Positions 51,988 to 61,384 of a stretch of DNA of 64,000 bases are shown in pieces. Origin of the DNA: Solimonas thermocellulolyticum (GTDB lineage Bacteria > Pseudomonadota > Gammaproteobacteria > Nevskiales > Nevskiaceae); contig NZ_JBEPIJ010000015.1 of assembly GCF_040327995.1 (NCBI RefSeq), positions 15,591-79,590 of the forward strand. Direction: 5' to 3'. Numbering within the stretch: position 1 is the first letter of the stretch; every line of letters begins with the position of its first letter. The notes under the pieces are model-generated. The model was not told where the DNA came from and searched no databases. It was given only the letters and a program-made list of their open reading frames with translations. The translations under genes were made by a program, and so were the position numbers.

Positions 51988-53109
51988 CTAGCCGTGAGAC
52001 GTGGGGCACGAGTGGTGAGCCGCGGAACAGAAATGCTCCAGCGTCTCGGCGAGGCGCGCCGGGTCGAAGTCCGCGGTGACCACGGCGCGACCGAGCGCGC
52101 GCAGCAGCACCAGACGCAGCCTGCCCGCCGCGACCTTCTTGTCGAGCGCCATGTTGCGCATGAAATCCTGCGGCGTCATGTCCGCCGGCGGCCGCGTCGG
52201 CAGGCCGCTGCGCTCGATCAGGGCGATGCAGCGACGCGCGTCGGCGGCGCCGATCCAGCCCAGGCGCGCCGACAGGTCGGCGGCCATGCACAGCCCGGCG
52301 CCCACCGCCTCGCCGTGCAGCCAGTCGCCGTAGCCGGCGTGCGTCTCGATCGCATGCGCGAAGGTATGGCCCAGATTGAGCAGCGCACGCTCGCTGCCAC
52401 CTGTTAGCGATTCGCGCTCGTCGCGGCCGACGATCGCGGCCTTCATCGCGCAGCTGCGGCGGATCGCCTCGGCGGTGGCCGCCGGATCGAGCGCCAGCAG
52501 CTCGTTCAGATGAGCTTCGATCCAGTCGAGGAAGCCGGTGTCACCGAGCATGCCGTACTTGATCACCTCGGCGAGTCCGGCGATCAGCTCGCGGCGCGGC
52601 AGGGTCTTGAGCGTGTCGGTATCGGCCAGCACCAGGATCGGCTGATGGAAGGCGCCGATCATGTTCTTGCCGAGCGGATGATTGATGCCGGTCTTGCCGC
52701 CGACGCTGGAATCCACCTGCGACAGCAGCGTCGTCGGCACTTGCACGAAGTCGACGCCGCGCTGATAGATCGCCGCGCAGAATCCCACCAGATCGCCGAT
52801 GACGCCGCCACCGAGCGCGATCAGGCAGCCGTCGCGTGCAAGCCGCGTCTGCAACAGCCAGTCGAGCAGCTTGCCGGCCTGCTCCCAGCTCTTCTGCGTC
52901 TCGCCCGGCGGCAGCACGCGAATCGAGGACGCATCGAGGTCGAGCTGCGCGCGCACCACGTCGAGGTGATGCCGGGCGACGTGCTCGTCGGTGACCAGTC
53001 GCAGCGCCCGCGCGCGTAGCGGCTGCCACAGTGCCGGCGCGGACAGCAGCCCGGCGCCGATATGGATCGGGTAACTGCGCTGGCCTAGATCGACCTGAAG
53101 GCTGGGCAT
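51988..53109 (-). CDS. aroB: 3-dehydroquinate synthase
   Basis: A 373-residue NAD- and zinc-dependent enzyme of the shikimate pathway. Motifs: PPGETQKSWEQAGKLLDWLL, ALGGGVIGDLVGF (NAD), QVPTTLLSQVDSSVGGKTGIN, EVIKYGMLGD (Glu ligand), LNLGHTFAHAIE and HGEAVGAG (His ligands), DKK near the C-terminus. The ATG at 53107-53109 begins MPSLQVDLGQRSYPI. The last eleven or so codons, after LAETLEHF, are Cys/Ser/His-rich and coincide with decayed 7-base repeats, so the tail is probably a recent extension. It lies downstream of aroK (59 bases). Confidence 0.96.
   Translation of the reverse strand: MPSLQVDLGQRSYPIHIGAGLLSAPALWQPLRARALRLVTDEHVARHHLDVVRAQLDLDASSIRVLPPGETQKSWEQAGKLLDWLLQTRLARDGCLIALGGGVIGDLVGFCAAIYQRGVDFVQVPTTLLSQVDSSVGGKTGINHPLGKNMIGAFHQPILVLADTDTLKTLPRRELIAGLAEVIKYGMLGDTGFLDWIEAHLNELLALDPAATAEAIRRSCAMKAAIVGRDERESLTGGSERALLNLGHTFAHAIETHAGYGDWLHGEAVGAGLCMAADLSARLGWIGAADARRCIALIERSGLPTRPPADMTPQDFMRNMALDKKVAAGRLRLVLLRALGRAVVTADFDPARLAETLEHFCSAAHHSCPTSHG
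51994..52021. repeat. Degenerate heptanucleotide repeats in the aroB 3' end
   Basis: Four successive 7-base units on the plus strand (GTGAGAC, GTGGGGC, ACGAGTG, GTGAGCC) resemble the exact GTGAGAC/GTGAGGC array at 61385-61426. They encode the variable C-terminal tail of AroB on the minus strand. Confidence 0.5.
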
Positions 53110-53168
53110 GTTCGGACGCGGGAACGGAGGACGGGCAGTGTAGGCTTCACGGCGCGCGGTTTCGAGGG

Positions 53169-53699
53169 TCACGAGCTGCACGGGCTGCCGACGAAGCGCG
53201 CGATGTCCTTGGCCACGCACCGCGCCGCGCGCCCATCGGTATCCACGATCAGATCCGCGATCTGTCGATACAGCGGGTCGCGCACGCGCAACAGCCGCTC
53301 CAGCACCTCGCGCCGGTCGGCCGCCTGCTGGAGTAGCGGACGGGTCTGCGAGCGTTGCGTGCGCGCGAGCTGCTGCTCGACGCTGGCGTAGAGGTAGACC
53401 ACGACGCCGCGCGTGGCAAGGCACTGGCGATTGTGCGGGTCGAGGATCGCGCCGCCGCCGGTCGCGAGCACGATGTTCGAATCGGCGGTGAGCTCGGCGA
53501 TCGCCTGCGCCTCACGGCGCCGAAACCCGGCCTCGCCCTCCTTCTCGAAGATGTACGGGATGTCCACGCCGCAGCGCCGTTCGATCTCTTGATCGGAATC
53601 GACGAAGCGCATGTGCCGGGTCTCCGCGAGGCGCCGGCCGACCGTGGTCTTGCCAGCCCCCATCGGGCCGATGAGAAAGATGTTTGGAGCAGACCGCAT
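53169..53699 (-). CDS. aroK: Shikimate kinase
   Basis: A 176-residue P-loop kinase that phosphorylates shikimate. Walker A is GPMGAGKTTVG (about 11-21). The shikimate-binding Asp and Arg lie in FVDSDQEIERR and GFRRREAQ, with LATGGGAI. The lid region is RTQRSQTRPLLQ. Full length. It is placed between pilQ and aroB as in many gammaproteobacteria. Confidence 0.96.
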   Translation of the reverse strand: MRSAPNIFLIGPMGAGKTTVGRRLAETRHMRFVDSDQEIERRCGVDIPYIFEKEGEAGFRRREAQAIAELTADSNIVLATGGGAILDPHNRQCLATRGVVVYLYASVEQQLARTQRSQTRPLLQQAADRREVLERLLRVRDPLYRQIADLIVDTDGRAARCVAKDIARFVGSPCSS

Positions 53700-53767
53700 C
53701 GCAGAACCGGCAGCAGAACCCGGGCCGCGCCAGTATAGGCGCGGCGCGCTTTGGCCGGCGTTTCGCG

Positions 53768-55861
53768 CTACTGCACGACCAGGCCTTCCTGCAGCACGCG
53801 CGGCGTGACGAAAATCAGGAGTTCACGCTTGTTGTCGGAGCGGCCACTGTTGCGGAACAGCGTGCCGAGCAGCGGGATGTCGCCGAGGAAGGGCACCTTC
53901 GACGCCGAGCGACGCGTCTCCTCCTGGAATACGCCGCCGAGCACGACGGTCTCGCCGCTGGTGATCAGCACCTGGGTGTCGAGCCGGCGCGTGTCGATCG
54001 CCGGGGCCGAACCGACGCCGGTATTCACGTCCTCGCCCTGCGAGTCATTGGTGACCGACAAGTCCATGATCACGCGGTTGTCCGGGGTGATCTGCGGCGT
54101 GACCGTCAGCGACAGCACGGCTTTCTTGAACTCCGTCTGCACGCCCTGGTTGCCGCTGGACGATTGATAGGGGATCTCGCGGCCTTGCTCGATGATCGCC
54201 TGCTTGCCGTTGGCGGTCACGACGCGCGGCGTCGAAATCACCTCGCCGCGACCCTCGGTCTGCAAGGCGGAGAGTTCGAGGTCGATCAGGAAGTCTCGAC
54301 CCAGAATGGTCCAACCGATACCTGAACCGACTACCGGTAGATTCACGATGTAGTTGTCCTGCGCGCTCGGCAATCCACCGGCAGCGATGTTCCGGGACCC
54401 GGCGTTGCCGATCGGGTTGGGGGTGAGCTGGCCCGGGGCAGTAGCGCCGCCGGACTGGCTGATCGTGGTCGATCCGCTGCGGGCGATCGAACTGACGCCG
54501 AATCGCGCGCCGATATTGCGCGCGAAGTCGTCGTTCGCGATCACGATGCGCGATTCGATCAGCACCTGGCGCACCGGGATGTCCAACTGCGCGATGAGCG
54601 CGCGGATCTCGTCGAGCTTCTCGCGGGTTTCCAGCACCAAGAGGGTGTTGGTGCGCTCGTCCACGGTGACGCGGCCGCGCTCGCTGAGCAGGGAGGTTTC
54701 GCCGCTCGACAGCAGCGCGCGGATGTCGCTGGCCTTGGCGTAGTTGACCTGAATCAGCTCCGAGCGCAACGGCGCGAGTTCGGTCTTGGCCTTGGCCGCC
54801 TCGAGCTCCAATTGTTCGCGTCGGGAGAGTTCGTCGAGCGGTGCGACCAGCATGACGTTGCCCTGCTGGCGCATGCCCAGGCCCTTGGTGCGCAGGATGA
54901 TGTCCAGCGCCTGGTCCCAGGGCACGTTTTCGAGCCGCATCGCCATCTGGCCCTGCACCGAGTCGCTGATGACCATGTTGGTGCCGGCGACGTCGGCGAT
55001 GATTTGCAGCAGGGATCGGACTTCGACGTTCTGGAACGACAGGCTGATGCGCTCGCCGGTGAACTGCGGCTTGGTGCGCTGCAGCTCCTCGGTCTGTGCG
55101 GCGGACAGCGGCTGCAACTCCAGCGTGAAGACGTTGCCGGACTGATAGGCGGCCTGCTCGTAGTCCTGCCCGCTGACCGGCGTCAGCGCGACCAGGCTGT
55201 CGCGGCCGTCGGCGATGATGTCGATATAGCGCACCGGGGTTGCGAAATCGAGCACGTCCAGGCGCTTTTGGCCATCGTCCGCGAGCTGGGTATTGCGCAG
55301 GCGCGCGACGATCTTGCCGCCCTCGCGCTTGACGTCGACCACGGTGCCTGGATCGGACAGGCGCACCAGGACGCGCCCCTCGCCCTTCTCGCCGCGCCGA
55401 AAGTCCACGCCCTCGACCTTCGCGCCGCGACCGCCGATCACGGCCGGGCTCTGGGCGATGCGTGCCGAAGCGGGGTTGTCCAGGCGCACGAGGATGCGGT
55501 TGCCGTCGACATCCACGGAGTAGGGCGCGCTGCTGCCGAGCTCGACGACGACGCGCGTGCGGCCGCGTGACTCGGCACTGGCCACGGCGCGTACGTTGCC
55601 AAGGTTGATGCGCTGGTAACGCTGGGCGAGCGCCGAGCGCACGCCCGGCAGATCCAGCGACAGCCGCGCAGGCTGGTCGACGGTGAACACCGAGGGTTGC
55701 GGCGCCGGGCCGGACAGCGCCAGCGTCATCAGCACCCGGCCCTTGTCGATCTCGGCGAATTGGACGTCCTCCAGGGCCAAGTCTTGCGCGACGACCGCGG
55801 CGGGCATCGCCAGCAGCAGCGAGAGCAGCAAGCGCCGAATCGTGGCGGAGATCGTCGTCAT
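53768..55861 (-). CDS. pilQ: Type IV pilus secretin PilQ
   Basis: A 697-residue outer-membrane secretin through which the pilus passes. It has a signal peptide (about 1-25), two AMIN domains that bind peptidoglycan (about 30-130 and 150-240), an STN/N0 domain (GERISLSFQNVEVRSLLQIIAD, about 270-335), an N1/KH-like domain (ELIQVNYAKASDIRALLSS) and the secretin domain (about 430-690) with VTPQITPDNRVIMDLSV and TGVGSAPAIDTRRLDTQVLI. AGGGAG lies seven bases before the ATG. Last pil gene, 33 bases after pilP. Confidence 0.97.
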   Translation of the reverse strand: MTTISATIRRLLLSLLLAMPAAVVAQDLALEDVQFAEIDKGRVLMTLALSGPAPQPSVFTVDQPARLSLDLPGVRSALAQRYQRINLGNVRAVASAESRGRTRVVVELGSSAPYSVDVDGNRILVRLDNPASARIAQSPAVIGGRGAKVEGVDFRRGEKGEGRVLVRLSDPGTVVDVKREGGKIVARLRNTQLADDGQKRLDVLDFATPVRYIDIIADGRDSLVALTPVSGQDYEQAAYQSGNVFTLELQPLSAAQTEELQRTKPQFTGERISLSFQNVEVRSLLQIIADVAGTNMVISDSVQGQMAMRLENVPWDQALDIILRTKGLGMRQQGNVMLVAPLDELSRREQLELEAAKAKTELAPLRSELIQVNYAKASDIRALLSSGETSLLSERGRVTVDERTNTLLVLETREKLDEIRALIAQLDIPVRQVLIESRIVIANDDFARNIGARFGVSSIARSGSTTISQSGGATAPGQLTPNPIGNAGSRNIAAGGLPSAQDNYIVNLPVVGSGIGWTILGRDFLIDLELSALQTEGRGEVISTPRVVTANGKQAIIEQGREIPYQSSSGNQGVQTEFKKAVLSLTVTPQITPDNRVIMDLSVTNDSQGEDVNTGVGSAPAIDTRRLDTQVLITSGETVVLGGVFQEETRRSASKVPFLGDIPLLGTLFRNSGRSDNKRELLIFVTPRVLQEGLVVQ

Positions 55862-55894
55862 GTCATCACTCCCTGGATCCCTCTCGCGTATCCC

Positions 55895-56398
55895 TTACTC
55901 GCTCAGCGCCACGACGGCGGTGCGCTGCGTCCAGCCACCGAAGCCGTCCTCGATCAGCTCCAGCAGTGTGACCTCGGTCGGCGTGATCGAAACGATCTGG
56001 CCGTAGTTCTGCCCCATGTAGTTTTTCACGGTCACGCGGTGGATGACCTCGTCTGGCGCCTTGATCAGCGCGAACACGCCCTTGGGGGTACTGATCGTGC
56101 CCATCATGCGCAGCGCATCCAGCGGGAACTCCTCGAGCGGCTCGCGGTTGCGGTTCATGTCGGGCCGCGGACCGGAGACGGCCTGCCGACTGGTTTCGAC
56201 CACCGCGACGAAGGGATCGCGGCGCCCATCCGGGACGTAGGCGAACGACTCGAACTGCTTGGGCTGCGGAATCGGCGGGATGTTCGTCGACGTGCGCGCC
56301 TTGATGGCGGCGACCTCGCGCCGAAGGTCGGACATGTCGTCGCTGCAGGCGCCGAGCGCGAGAGTGGTTGTGAGCAGCGTCGGCACGATGCGCTTCAT
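55895..56398 (-). CDS. pilP: Type IV pilus lipoprotein PilP
   Basis: A 167-residue lipoprotein of the alignment subcomplex. The signal and lipobox are MKRIVPTLLTTTLALGAC. The disordered N-terminal part precedes the beta-sandwich domain (about 75-167: PLDALRMMGTISTPKGVFALIKAPD, MGQNYGQIVSITPTEVTLLELI). It connects PilN/PilO in the inner membrane to PilQ. Its ATG overlaps the pilO stop by 4 bases. Confidence 0.95.
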   Translation of the reverse strand: MKRIVPTLLTTTLALGACSDDMSDLRREVAAIKARTSTNIPPIPQPKQFESFAYVPDGRRDPFVAVVETSRQAVSGPRPDMNRNREPLEEFPLDALRMMGTISTPKGVFALIKAPDEVIHRVTVKNYMGQNYGQIVSITPTEVTLLELIEDGFGGWTQRTAVVALSE

Positions 56399-57054
56399 CG
56401 ACGCCCCCGTGGCTGAGTCTGGGGATTTGCGGCCGCGATCTCCGCTTCGTCCAGATAGCGGTAGGTCTGCGCCGTTGCCGTCATGCGCAGCAGTGTCGGA
56501 CCGCCACTGCCCGGCCCACTGGACGACGCCCCGCGGATCTCGACGTCCTCGATCGTGACGATGCGCGGCAGGGCCGCGACTTCGCTCACGAAGATGCCCA
56601 TCTCGTGGTAGTCGCCGACGACGACGATTTTATTGGGGATCGCCGCGTAGAAGTCCTTGGGGATCTCGCCGATCGGCTGGAACAGTTCTTCTTCCAGGCT
56701 CGCTTCCACGCGCTTTTGCGAGATGTCGTTGAGCAGGTTGGCGACTTCGGCTCGACTGGGGAGCTGCTTGAGCATGGCGCCGAACTGCCGCTCCATTTCC
56801 TTGAGCTGCTCGCGATAAGCGTCGATCGCGGCGACCTTCTTCTGCTTGTCGTCGAGCTCTTGGAGCAAGGTACGTTCCTGCGCGCGCGCCGCCTGCACCG
56901 ATTCGTGCACGGGTTTGATCAACAGCCAACCGCCGAGGATCAGCACGAGCACCCCGGTCGCGATCACGGCCGCGACGCGGACCCACTTCGGCCAGGCGCC
57001 CGGGTTCTGAGCGTCCAGCGTCTGCAGCGTCTGCAGGATCTCCTGCGCGTTCAT
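56395..57054 (-). CDS. pilO: Type IV pilus assembly protein PilO
   Basis: A 219-residue bitopic inner-membrane protein. One TM helix (about 27-47), a coiled coil (QAARAQERTLLQELDDKQKK to about 95) and a ferredoxin-like periplasmic domain (LLNDISQKRVEASLEEELF, VVVGDYHEMGIFVSEVAALPRIV). The ATG at 57052-57054 overlaps the pilN stop by 4 bases; a longer in-frame reading through pilN is rejected. It heterodimerises with PilN. Confidence 0.95.
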   Translation of the reverse strand: MNAQEILQTLQTLDAQNPGAWPKWVRVAAVIATGVLVLILGGWLLIKPVHESVQAARAQERTLLQELDDKQKKVAAIDAYREQLKEMERQFGAMLKQLPSRAEVANLLNDISQKRVEASLEEELFQPIGEIPKDFYAAIPNKIVVVGDYHEMGIFVSEVAALPRIVTIEDVEIRGASSSGPGSGGPTLLRMTATAQTYRYLDEAEIAAANPQTQPRGRR

Positions 57055-57656
57055 CCGAGCGACTCCTCGTCGGTGGCGGCTTCGTCGCTGGCCTTGCCGT
57101 CGGTCGCTTCCGGCTGCGTCAGGCGCTTCACCTGCAGCGTGAACTCTGCCTGCCGGCGGCGGTCCTTCTCGTTGGTCTTGATCACCACCAGCCGCGGATC
57201 GGTGAACCACGGCGAGGCATCGAGATTCTTCATGTAGGTGGAGATGCGCCCGTTCGATTCGGCGATGCCATCGAGCGTGACGTCGGCGCCCTGCTGCTTG
57301 AGGCTGGTCAGGCTGACGCCGTCCGGCAGCGTGTTGACGATCTCGTCGAAGAAATGCACCGATGCGGTGCGGCTGGCTTCGAGTTCCTCGATGACCCGCA
57401 TGCGCGCGATCAGATTCGCGCGCACGCGCTCGAGCTCGCGGATCTCGGTGAGCTGCTTGTCCATTTCCGCGATCTCGGCGCGCAGATAGCTGTTGCGCGC
57501 CTCCTGCTGGCCGAGCTGTCCGTTGACGAGCATCCAGCCGGCGGCGACCAGACCGCCGGCGACCGCCACACCCAGCCCCAGGCTGGCGAAGAAGTCCTGC
57601 CTGCGCTTCTCGCGACGCGCCTTGCGCCAATCGAGCAGGTTGATATGCGTGGTCAT
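57051..57656 (-). CDS. pilN: Type IV pilus assembly protein PilN
   Basis: A 201-residue bitopic protein. The N-terminal cytoplasmic motif INLLDWRKARRE binds PilM. Then come a TM helix (about 24-44), a coiled coil (about 48-95) and a periplasmic domain (VHFFDEIVNTLPDGVSLTSLKQQGADVTLDG). The acidic C-terminal tail (TDGKASDEAATDEES) is longer than usual. Overlaps pilO by 4 bases; starts 40 bases after pilM. Confidence 0.95.
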   Translation of the reverse strand: MTTHINLLDWRKARREKRRQDFFASLGLGVAVAGGLVAAGWMLVNGQLGQQEARNSYLRAEIAEMDKQLTEIRELERVRANLIARMRVIEELEASRTASVHFFDEIVNTLPDGVSLTSLKQQGADVTLDGIAESNGRISTYMKNLDASPWFTDPRLVVIKTNEKDRRRQAEFTLQVKRLTQPEATDGKASDEAATDEESLG

Positions 57657-57696
57657 CGCACGCTCCGGATGGCTGCCCGGCCGACAGTGCCCGCGG

Positions 57697-58785
57697 TCAT
57701 GCCTTCTCCTCGTCGAAAGCGCGGTAGGCGAGGCCCGCGGCGATCAGCAGCGAGGCCTCTTCCTGCGCGAGGTTCGCCGGTTTCGCGCGCGAGGCCACGC
57801 TCATCTGCGCGAACGGCCGTGCCACGCTCGTTGGAATCTGCAGCCGTTCCTGGATGCTGGCGTCGACGCCGGGGATGTGTGCGCAGCCCCCGGCGAGCAG
57901 GATCTGATCAATGCTGCTGTACTGCGTGACGGCGGAGAAAAAGAACTGCAGCGAGCGGTCGATCTGCTGCGCCATGTCCGAGACGAAATGCGCGAGCACC
58001 TCGGTTTCGTAACCTTCCGGCAGCTTGCCGCTGCGCCTGGCCTTGAGCACCTCGTCCTGGGCCATGCCGTAGGTGCGCATGGTGTCCTCAAGGAGCTGGC
58101 GTCCGCCGAAGGACTGGTCACGTGTATAGATGGTTCTCAGGTCGTGCAGGATCAGCACCGAGGTGGTCGTCGCGCCCATGTCGACGACGGCGATGGTGCG
58201 GCCGCGTCCACCGTCGGGCATCTGGTGTTCGAGGAACTGGCAGGCGTTCTCCAGCGCAAAGGCCTCGACGTCGACCACGCGCGCCTTGAGCCCGGCGATG
58301 TCCACCGCGGCCAACAGGCGCTCGACCTGCTCCTTGCGGCAGGCGGCGAGCAACACATCGACGGATTCGGTGTTCTTGGCGCTCGGGCCGAGGATCTCGA
58401 AGTCCAGACTGACCTCGTCGATCGGGTAAGGGATGTACTGGTCCGCCTCGGCCTTGATCTGCTCCTCCATGTCGTCGCCGGAGAGCATCGCCGGCATTTC
58501 GACGACCTTGGTGATCACCGAAGCGCCGGCCACCGCCACCGCGGCCTCACGCATGCGCGTGCCGGCGCGGCTGACCGCACGTGCGATCGTCTCCCCGACC
58601 GGCTTGGGGTCGGTGATCTGCTTGTCGGCGACCGCACCCGGGGGCAGGGGCTCGATCGCGTACGCCTCCACGTGGTAGCGCGTCCCCTTGCGCGAGAGCT
58701 CGAGCAGCTTCACGGCGCTGGAACTGATGTCCAGACCGATCAAGCCCTTGCTTCCCTTGCCGAACAGCGTTTGCAGGCTGGCCAT
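57697..58785 (-). CDS. pilM: Type IV pilus assembly ATPase-like protein PilM
   Basis: A 362-residue cytoplasmic actin-like protein. Nucleotide-binding segments are GLIGLDISSSAVKLLELSR (phosphate 1), TIAVVDMGATTTSVLILHD (phosphate 2) and ILLAGGCAHIPGVD (adenosine). The groove for the PilN N-terminus is the GDDMEEQIKAEADQYIPYPIDEV region. The ATG at 58783-58785 (MASLQTLFGKGSKGL) is the normal start. First gene of pilMNOPQ, divergent from ponA. Confidence 0.96.
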   Translation of the reverse strand: MASLQTLFGKGSKGLIGLDISSSAVKLLELSRKGTRYHVEAYAIEPLPPGAVADKQITDPKPVGETIARAVSRAGTRMREAAVAVAGASVITKVVEMPAMLSGDDMEEQIKAEADQYIPYPIDEVSLDFEILGPSAKNTESVDVLLAACRKEQVERLLAAVDIAGLKARVVDVEAFALENACQFLEHQMPDGGRGRTIAVVDMGATTTSVLILHDLRTIYTRDQSFGGRQLLEDTMRTYGMAQDEVLKARRSGKLPEGYETEVLAHFVSDMAQQIDRSLQFFFSAVTQYSSIDQILLAGGCAHIPGVDASIQERLQIPTSVARPFAQMSVASRAKPANLAQEEASLLIAAGLAYRAFDEEKA

Positions 58786-58818
58786 GACGCCCCGTGCCGC
58801 TTCGTTGACATTCCCCCA

Positions 58819-58840
58819 CGGGAAGGAAACACTCTTCCCG
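58819..58840 (-). promoter_or_regulatory. Perfect inverted repeat in the pilM leader
   Basis: CGGGAAG (58819-58825) and CTTCCCG (58834-58840) pair over 7 bp with an 8-base loop. It lies between the likely -10 and the pilM ATG, so it would form a stem-loop in the mRNA leader or a dimeric regulator site. Confidence 0.4.
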
Positions 58841-58851
58841 CATCGCACCGT

Positions 58852-58879
58852 ACTATAGCGCAATACTGCTACTGCGCAA
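58852..58879 (-). promoter_or_regulatory. Likely pilMNOPQ promoter
   Basis: On the minus strand TTGCGC (58874-58879) and TATAGT (58852-58857) are spaced by 16 bases, about 67 bases before the pilM start. TATAGT is close to the sigma-70 -10; the -35 is weak. Confidence 0.4.
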
Positions 58880-58954
58880 CTATAAGTTTCAACGGCAACT
58901 GCCTGATCGAGCTGCAAACATTTCCCGAGCTTTTCCCTTCGTCAAGTTTCTGCG

Positions 58955-61378
58955 ATGACCCCATACAAGCCGGCTTCGCGCGTGCTGCTGTGGCTGCTCG
59001 CGATCGTCCTGCTGCTGGCCGCGCTGGGCGCGGCGAGCTTGTACGCCGCCGCCGTCCATTACGGCCGCGACCTGCCCTCCGTCGCCAGCCTGCGCGAACT
59101 GCAGTTGTCCGTGCCGATGCGCATCTACAGCCGGGACGGAAAGCTGATCGGCGAGTTCGGTAGCGAGCGCCGCGCGCTGCTGCGCTATGAGGAACTGCCG
59201 CCGCGCCTGGTCCAGGCCTTCCTCGCCGCCGAGGACGACCGCTTCTTCGAACACCCGGGCGTGGACTGGCAGGGCCTGCTGCGCGCCGGCCTGAAGTTCG
59301 CCGCCACCGGCGAGAAAACCCAGGGCGGCAGCACGATCACGATGCAGCTCGCGCGCAACGTGTTTCTCAGCAGCGAGCGTACCTTCACGCGCAAGTTCAA
59401 GGAGATCCTGCTGGCGCTGCGCATCGAGCGCGAACTCAGCAAGGAGCAGATCATCGAGCTGTACCTCAACAAGATCTTTCTCGGCGAGCGCGCCTACGGC
59501 GTCGGCGCCGCGGCGCTGGTCTACTTCGGACAGACTGTCGACGGACTCACGCTGGGCCAGGCGGCGACGATCGCCGGCCTGCCCAAGGCGCCTTCGCGCG
59601 ACAACCCGGTCGTCAATCCGCAGCGGGCCGCCGAACGCCGCGACTACGTGCTGCGGCGCATGCATGCCCAGGGCTATATCTCGACCGCCGAGCTGCAGGC
59701 GGCGCTGGCCGAACCGCTGTTGGTGCGGCCCTACCGGCCACCGGTCGAGGTCGAGGCCGACTACGTCGCCGAGATGGTGCGCGCCGAACTGGTCGGCCGC
59801 TACGGCGAGGCGGCCTACAGCCTCGGCCTTACCGTCACCACGACGGTGGATGCGGCCAAACAGGCTGCCGCCAACGCCGCGCTACGTGCGGCCTTGCTCG
59901 CCTATGACCGACGCCACGGCTGGCGTGGCCCGGAGGCGCGCCTGCCCGCCGAGCTGCTCGCGCAGCCGGATTCCCCCGAGTTCGCAGCCGAGTTCGGCCG
60001 CCTGCTTCCGGTCGGCGGTCTGCAGCCGGCGGTGGTCAGCGCTTTTGCCGGGGGGCGGTTGGACCTGCTGACGGCGAGCGGGCCGCTGACGCTGCAGGGC
60101 GAGGCCCTGGCCTGGGCCGGACTCGGCGACAAGAACCGCCTGATGCCCGGCGACATCGTGCGCGTCGATCGATCCACCGCCACGCCGCAACTGGCGCAGT
60201 TGCCGCAAGTGCAGGGCGCGCTGGTCGCGCTTGATCCCGACGACGGCGCGATCGAGGCGCTGGTCGGCGGTTTCGACTTTCACGCCGGCAAGTTCAACCG
60301 TGCGACCCAGGCGCGGCGTCAGGCGGGGTCGGGCTTCAAGCCCTTCTTGTACGCCGCGGCGATGGCGCACGGCTATACGCCGGCGTCGGTGCTGCTCGAC
60401 GCACCCGTGGTGTTCGACGATCCGCATCTGGAGGCGACCTGGCGGCCGGAAAACTACGGCGGCGACATCAAAGGCCCGATGCGCCTGCGCGAGGCGCTGG
60501 TGCAGTCGCGCAATCTGGTGTCGATCCGCCTGCTGATGGGCTTGGGCATCGACACCGCACTCGACTACATCCCGCGCTTCGGCCTGCCGGCCGAGCGCCT
60601 GCCGCGCGACCTGACGATGGCGCTGGGCAGCGCGGTCTTCACGCCGCTGGAAATGGCGCGCGCCTACGCGACGCTCGCCAACGGCGGCTTCGTCGTCGAC
60701 CCCTATGTCATCCTCGAAGTGCGCGACGGCCGCGGCGAGGTGATCGAGCGCGCCCGGCCCAAGCGCGCCTGTCCCGAATGCGTCGCGCCGGCGGTGCCCG
60801 CGCCCGATGCGGCTGCCGACCTGCTGTCCGCGACGCCCGCACCGACGCCGGCGCCAACTCCGCTCGTCGACGATGCCGATCGGGAGTGGTTGCCGGCCGA
60901 GCAGACCGTCGACCCGGCCGTCGCCTGGCTGATCGGCGACATCCTGCACGACGTCACCGTACGCGGCACCGCCGCCAAGGTCGCCGAGCTCAAGCGCAAC
61001 GACCTCGCCGGCAAGACCGGAACCTCCAATGACGAGACCGACGCCTGGTTCAATGGCTACCAGCGCCATCAGGTGGCCGTGGTCTGGGTCGGGTTCGACC
61101 GGCCGACGCCGCTGGGGCGCGGCGAGGTCGGCGGCCGTGCCGCGCTGCCAGCGTGGATGGATTACATGCGCGTCGCGCTCGATGGGGTGGCGCAGGAACG
61201 TGCGCCGCGTCCGTCCGGGCTGGTCAACGTGCGCATCGATCCGGATACTGGGTTTCTCGCCGCCGCCGGTGATCCGGATGCGATCTTCGAGACCGTGCCG
61301 CTGGCGAGCGTGCCGCCGGCGATGGAGAGCCCGCAGCAGCGGCAGGACGAGGGCAGCGGTCTGCAGGACTTGTTCTGA
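58955..61378 (+). CDS. ponA: Penicillin-binding protein 1A (bifunctional)
   Basis: An 807-residue class A PBP that polymerises and cross-links peptidoglycan. One TM helix (about 10-32) anchors it. The GT51 glycosyltransferase domain (about 50-230) has AAEDDRFFEHPGVD and QGGSTITMQLARN. The OB-like insert precedes the transpeptidase (about 415-760) with catalytic motifs SGFK, QSRN and GKTGTSND. A Pro/Thr/Ala-rich insert (about 625-645) splits the transpeptidase before the last motif, and a short tail follows. Divergent from pilM, the classical ponA/pil arrangement. Confidence 0.96.
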   Translation: MTPYKPASRVLLWLLAIVLLLAALGAASLYAAAVHYGRDLPSVASLRELQLSVPMRIYSRDGKLIGEFGSERRALLRYEELPPRLVQAFLAAEDDRFFEHPGVDWQGLLRAGLKFAATGEKTQGGSTITMQLARNVFLSSERTFTRKFKEILLALRIERELSKEQIIELYLNKIFLGERAYGVGAAALVYFGQTVDGLTLGQAATIAGLPKAPSRDNPVVNPQRAAERRDYVLRRMHAQGYISTAELQAALAEPLLVRPYRPPVEVEADYVAEMVRAELVGRYGEAAYSLGLTVTTTVDAAKQAAANAALRAALLAYDRRHGWRGPEARLPAELLAQPDSPEFAAEFGRLLPVGGLQPAVVSAFAGGRLDLLTASGPLTLQGEALAWAGLGDKNRLMPGDIVRVDRSTATPQLAQLPQVQGALVALDPDDGAIEALVGGFDFHAGKFNRATQARRQAGSGFKPFLYAAAMAHGYTPASVLLDAPVVFDDPHLEATWRPENYGGDIKGPMRLREALVQSRNLVSIRLLMGLGIDTALDYIPRFGLPAERLPRDLTMALGSAVFTPLEMARAYATLANGGFVVDPYVILEVRDGRGEVIERARPKRACPECVAPAVPAPDAAADLLSATPAPTPAPTPLVDDADREWLPAEQTVDPAVAWLIGDILHDVTVRGTAAKVAELKRNDLAGKTGTSNDETDAWFNGYQRHQVAVVWVGFDRPTPLGRGEVGGRAALPAWMDYMRVALDGVAQERAPRPSGLVNVRIDPDTGFLAAAGDPDAIFETVPLASVPPAMESPQQRQDEGSGLQDLF

Positions 61379-61384
61379 CGATCC

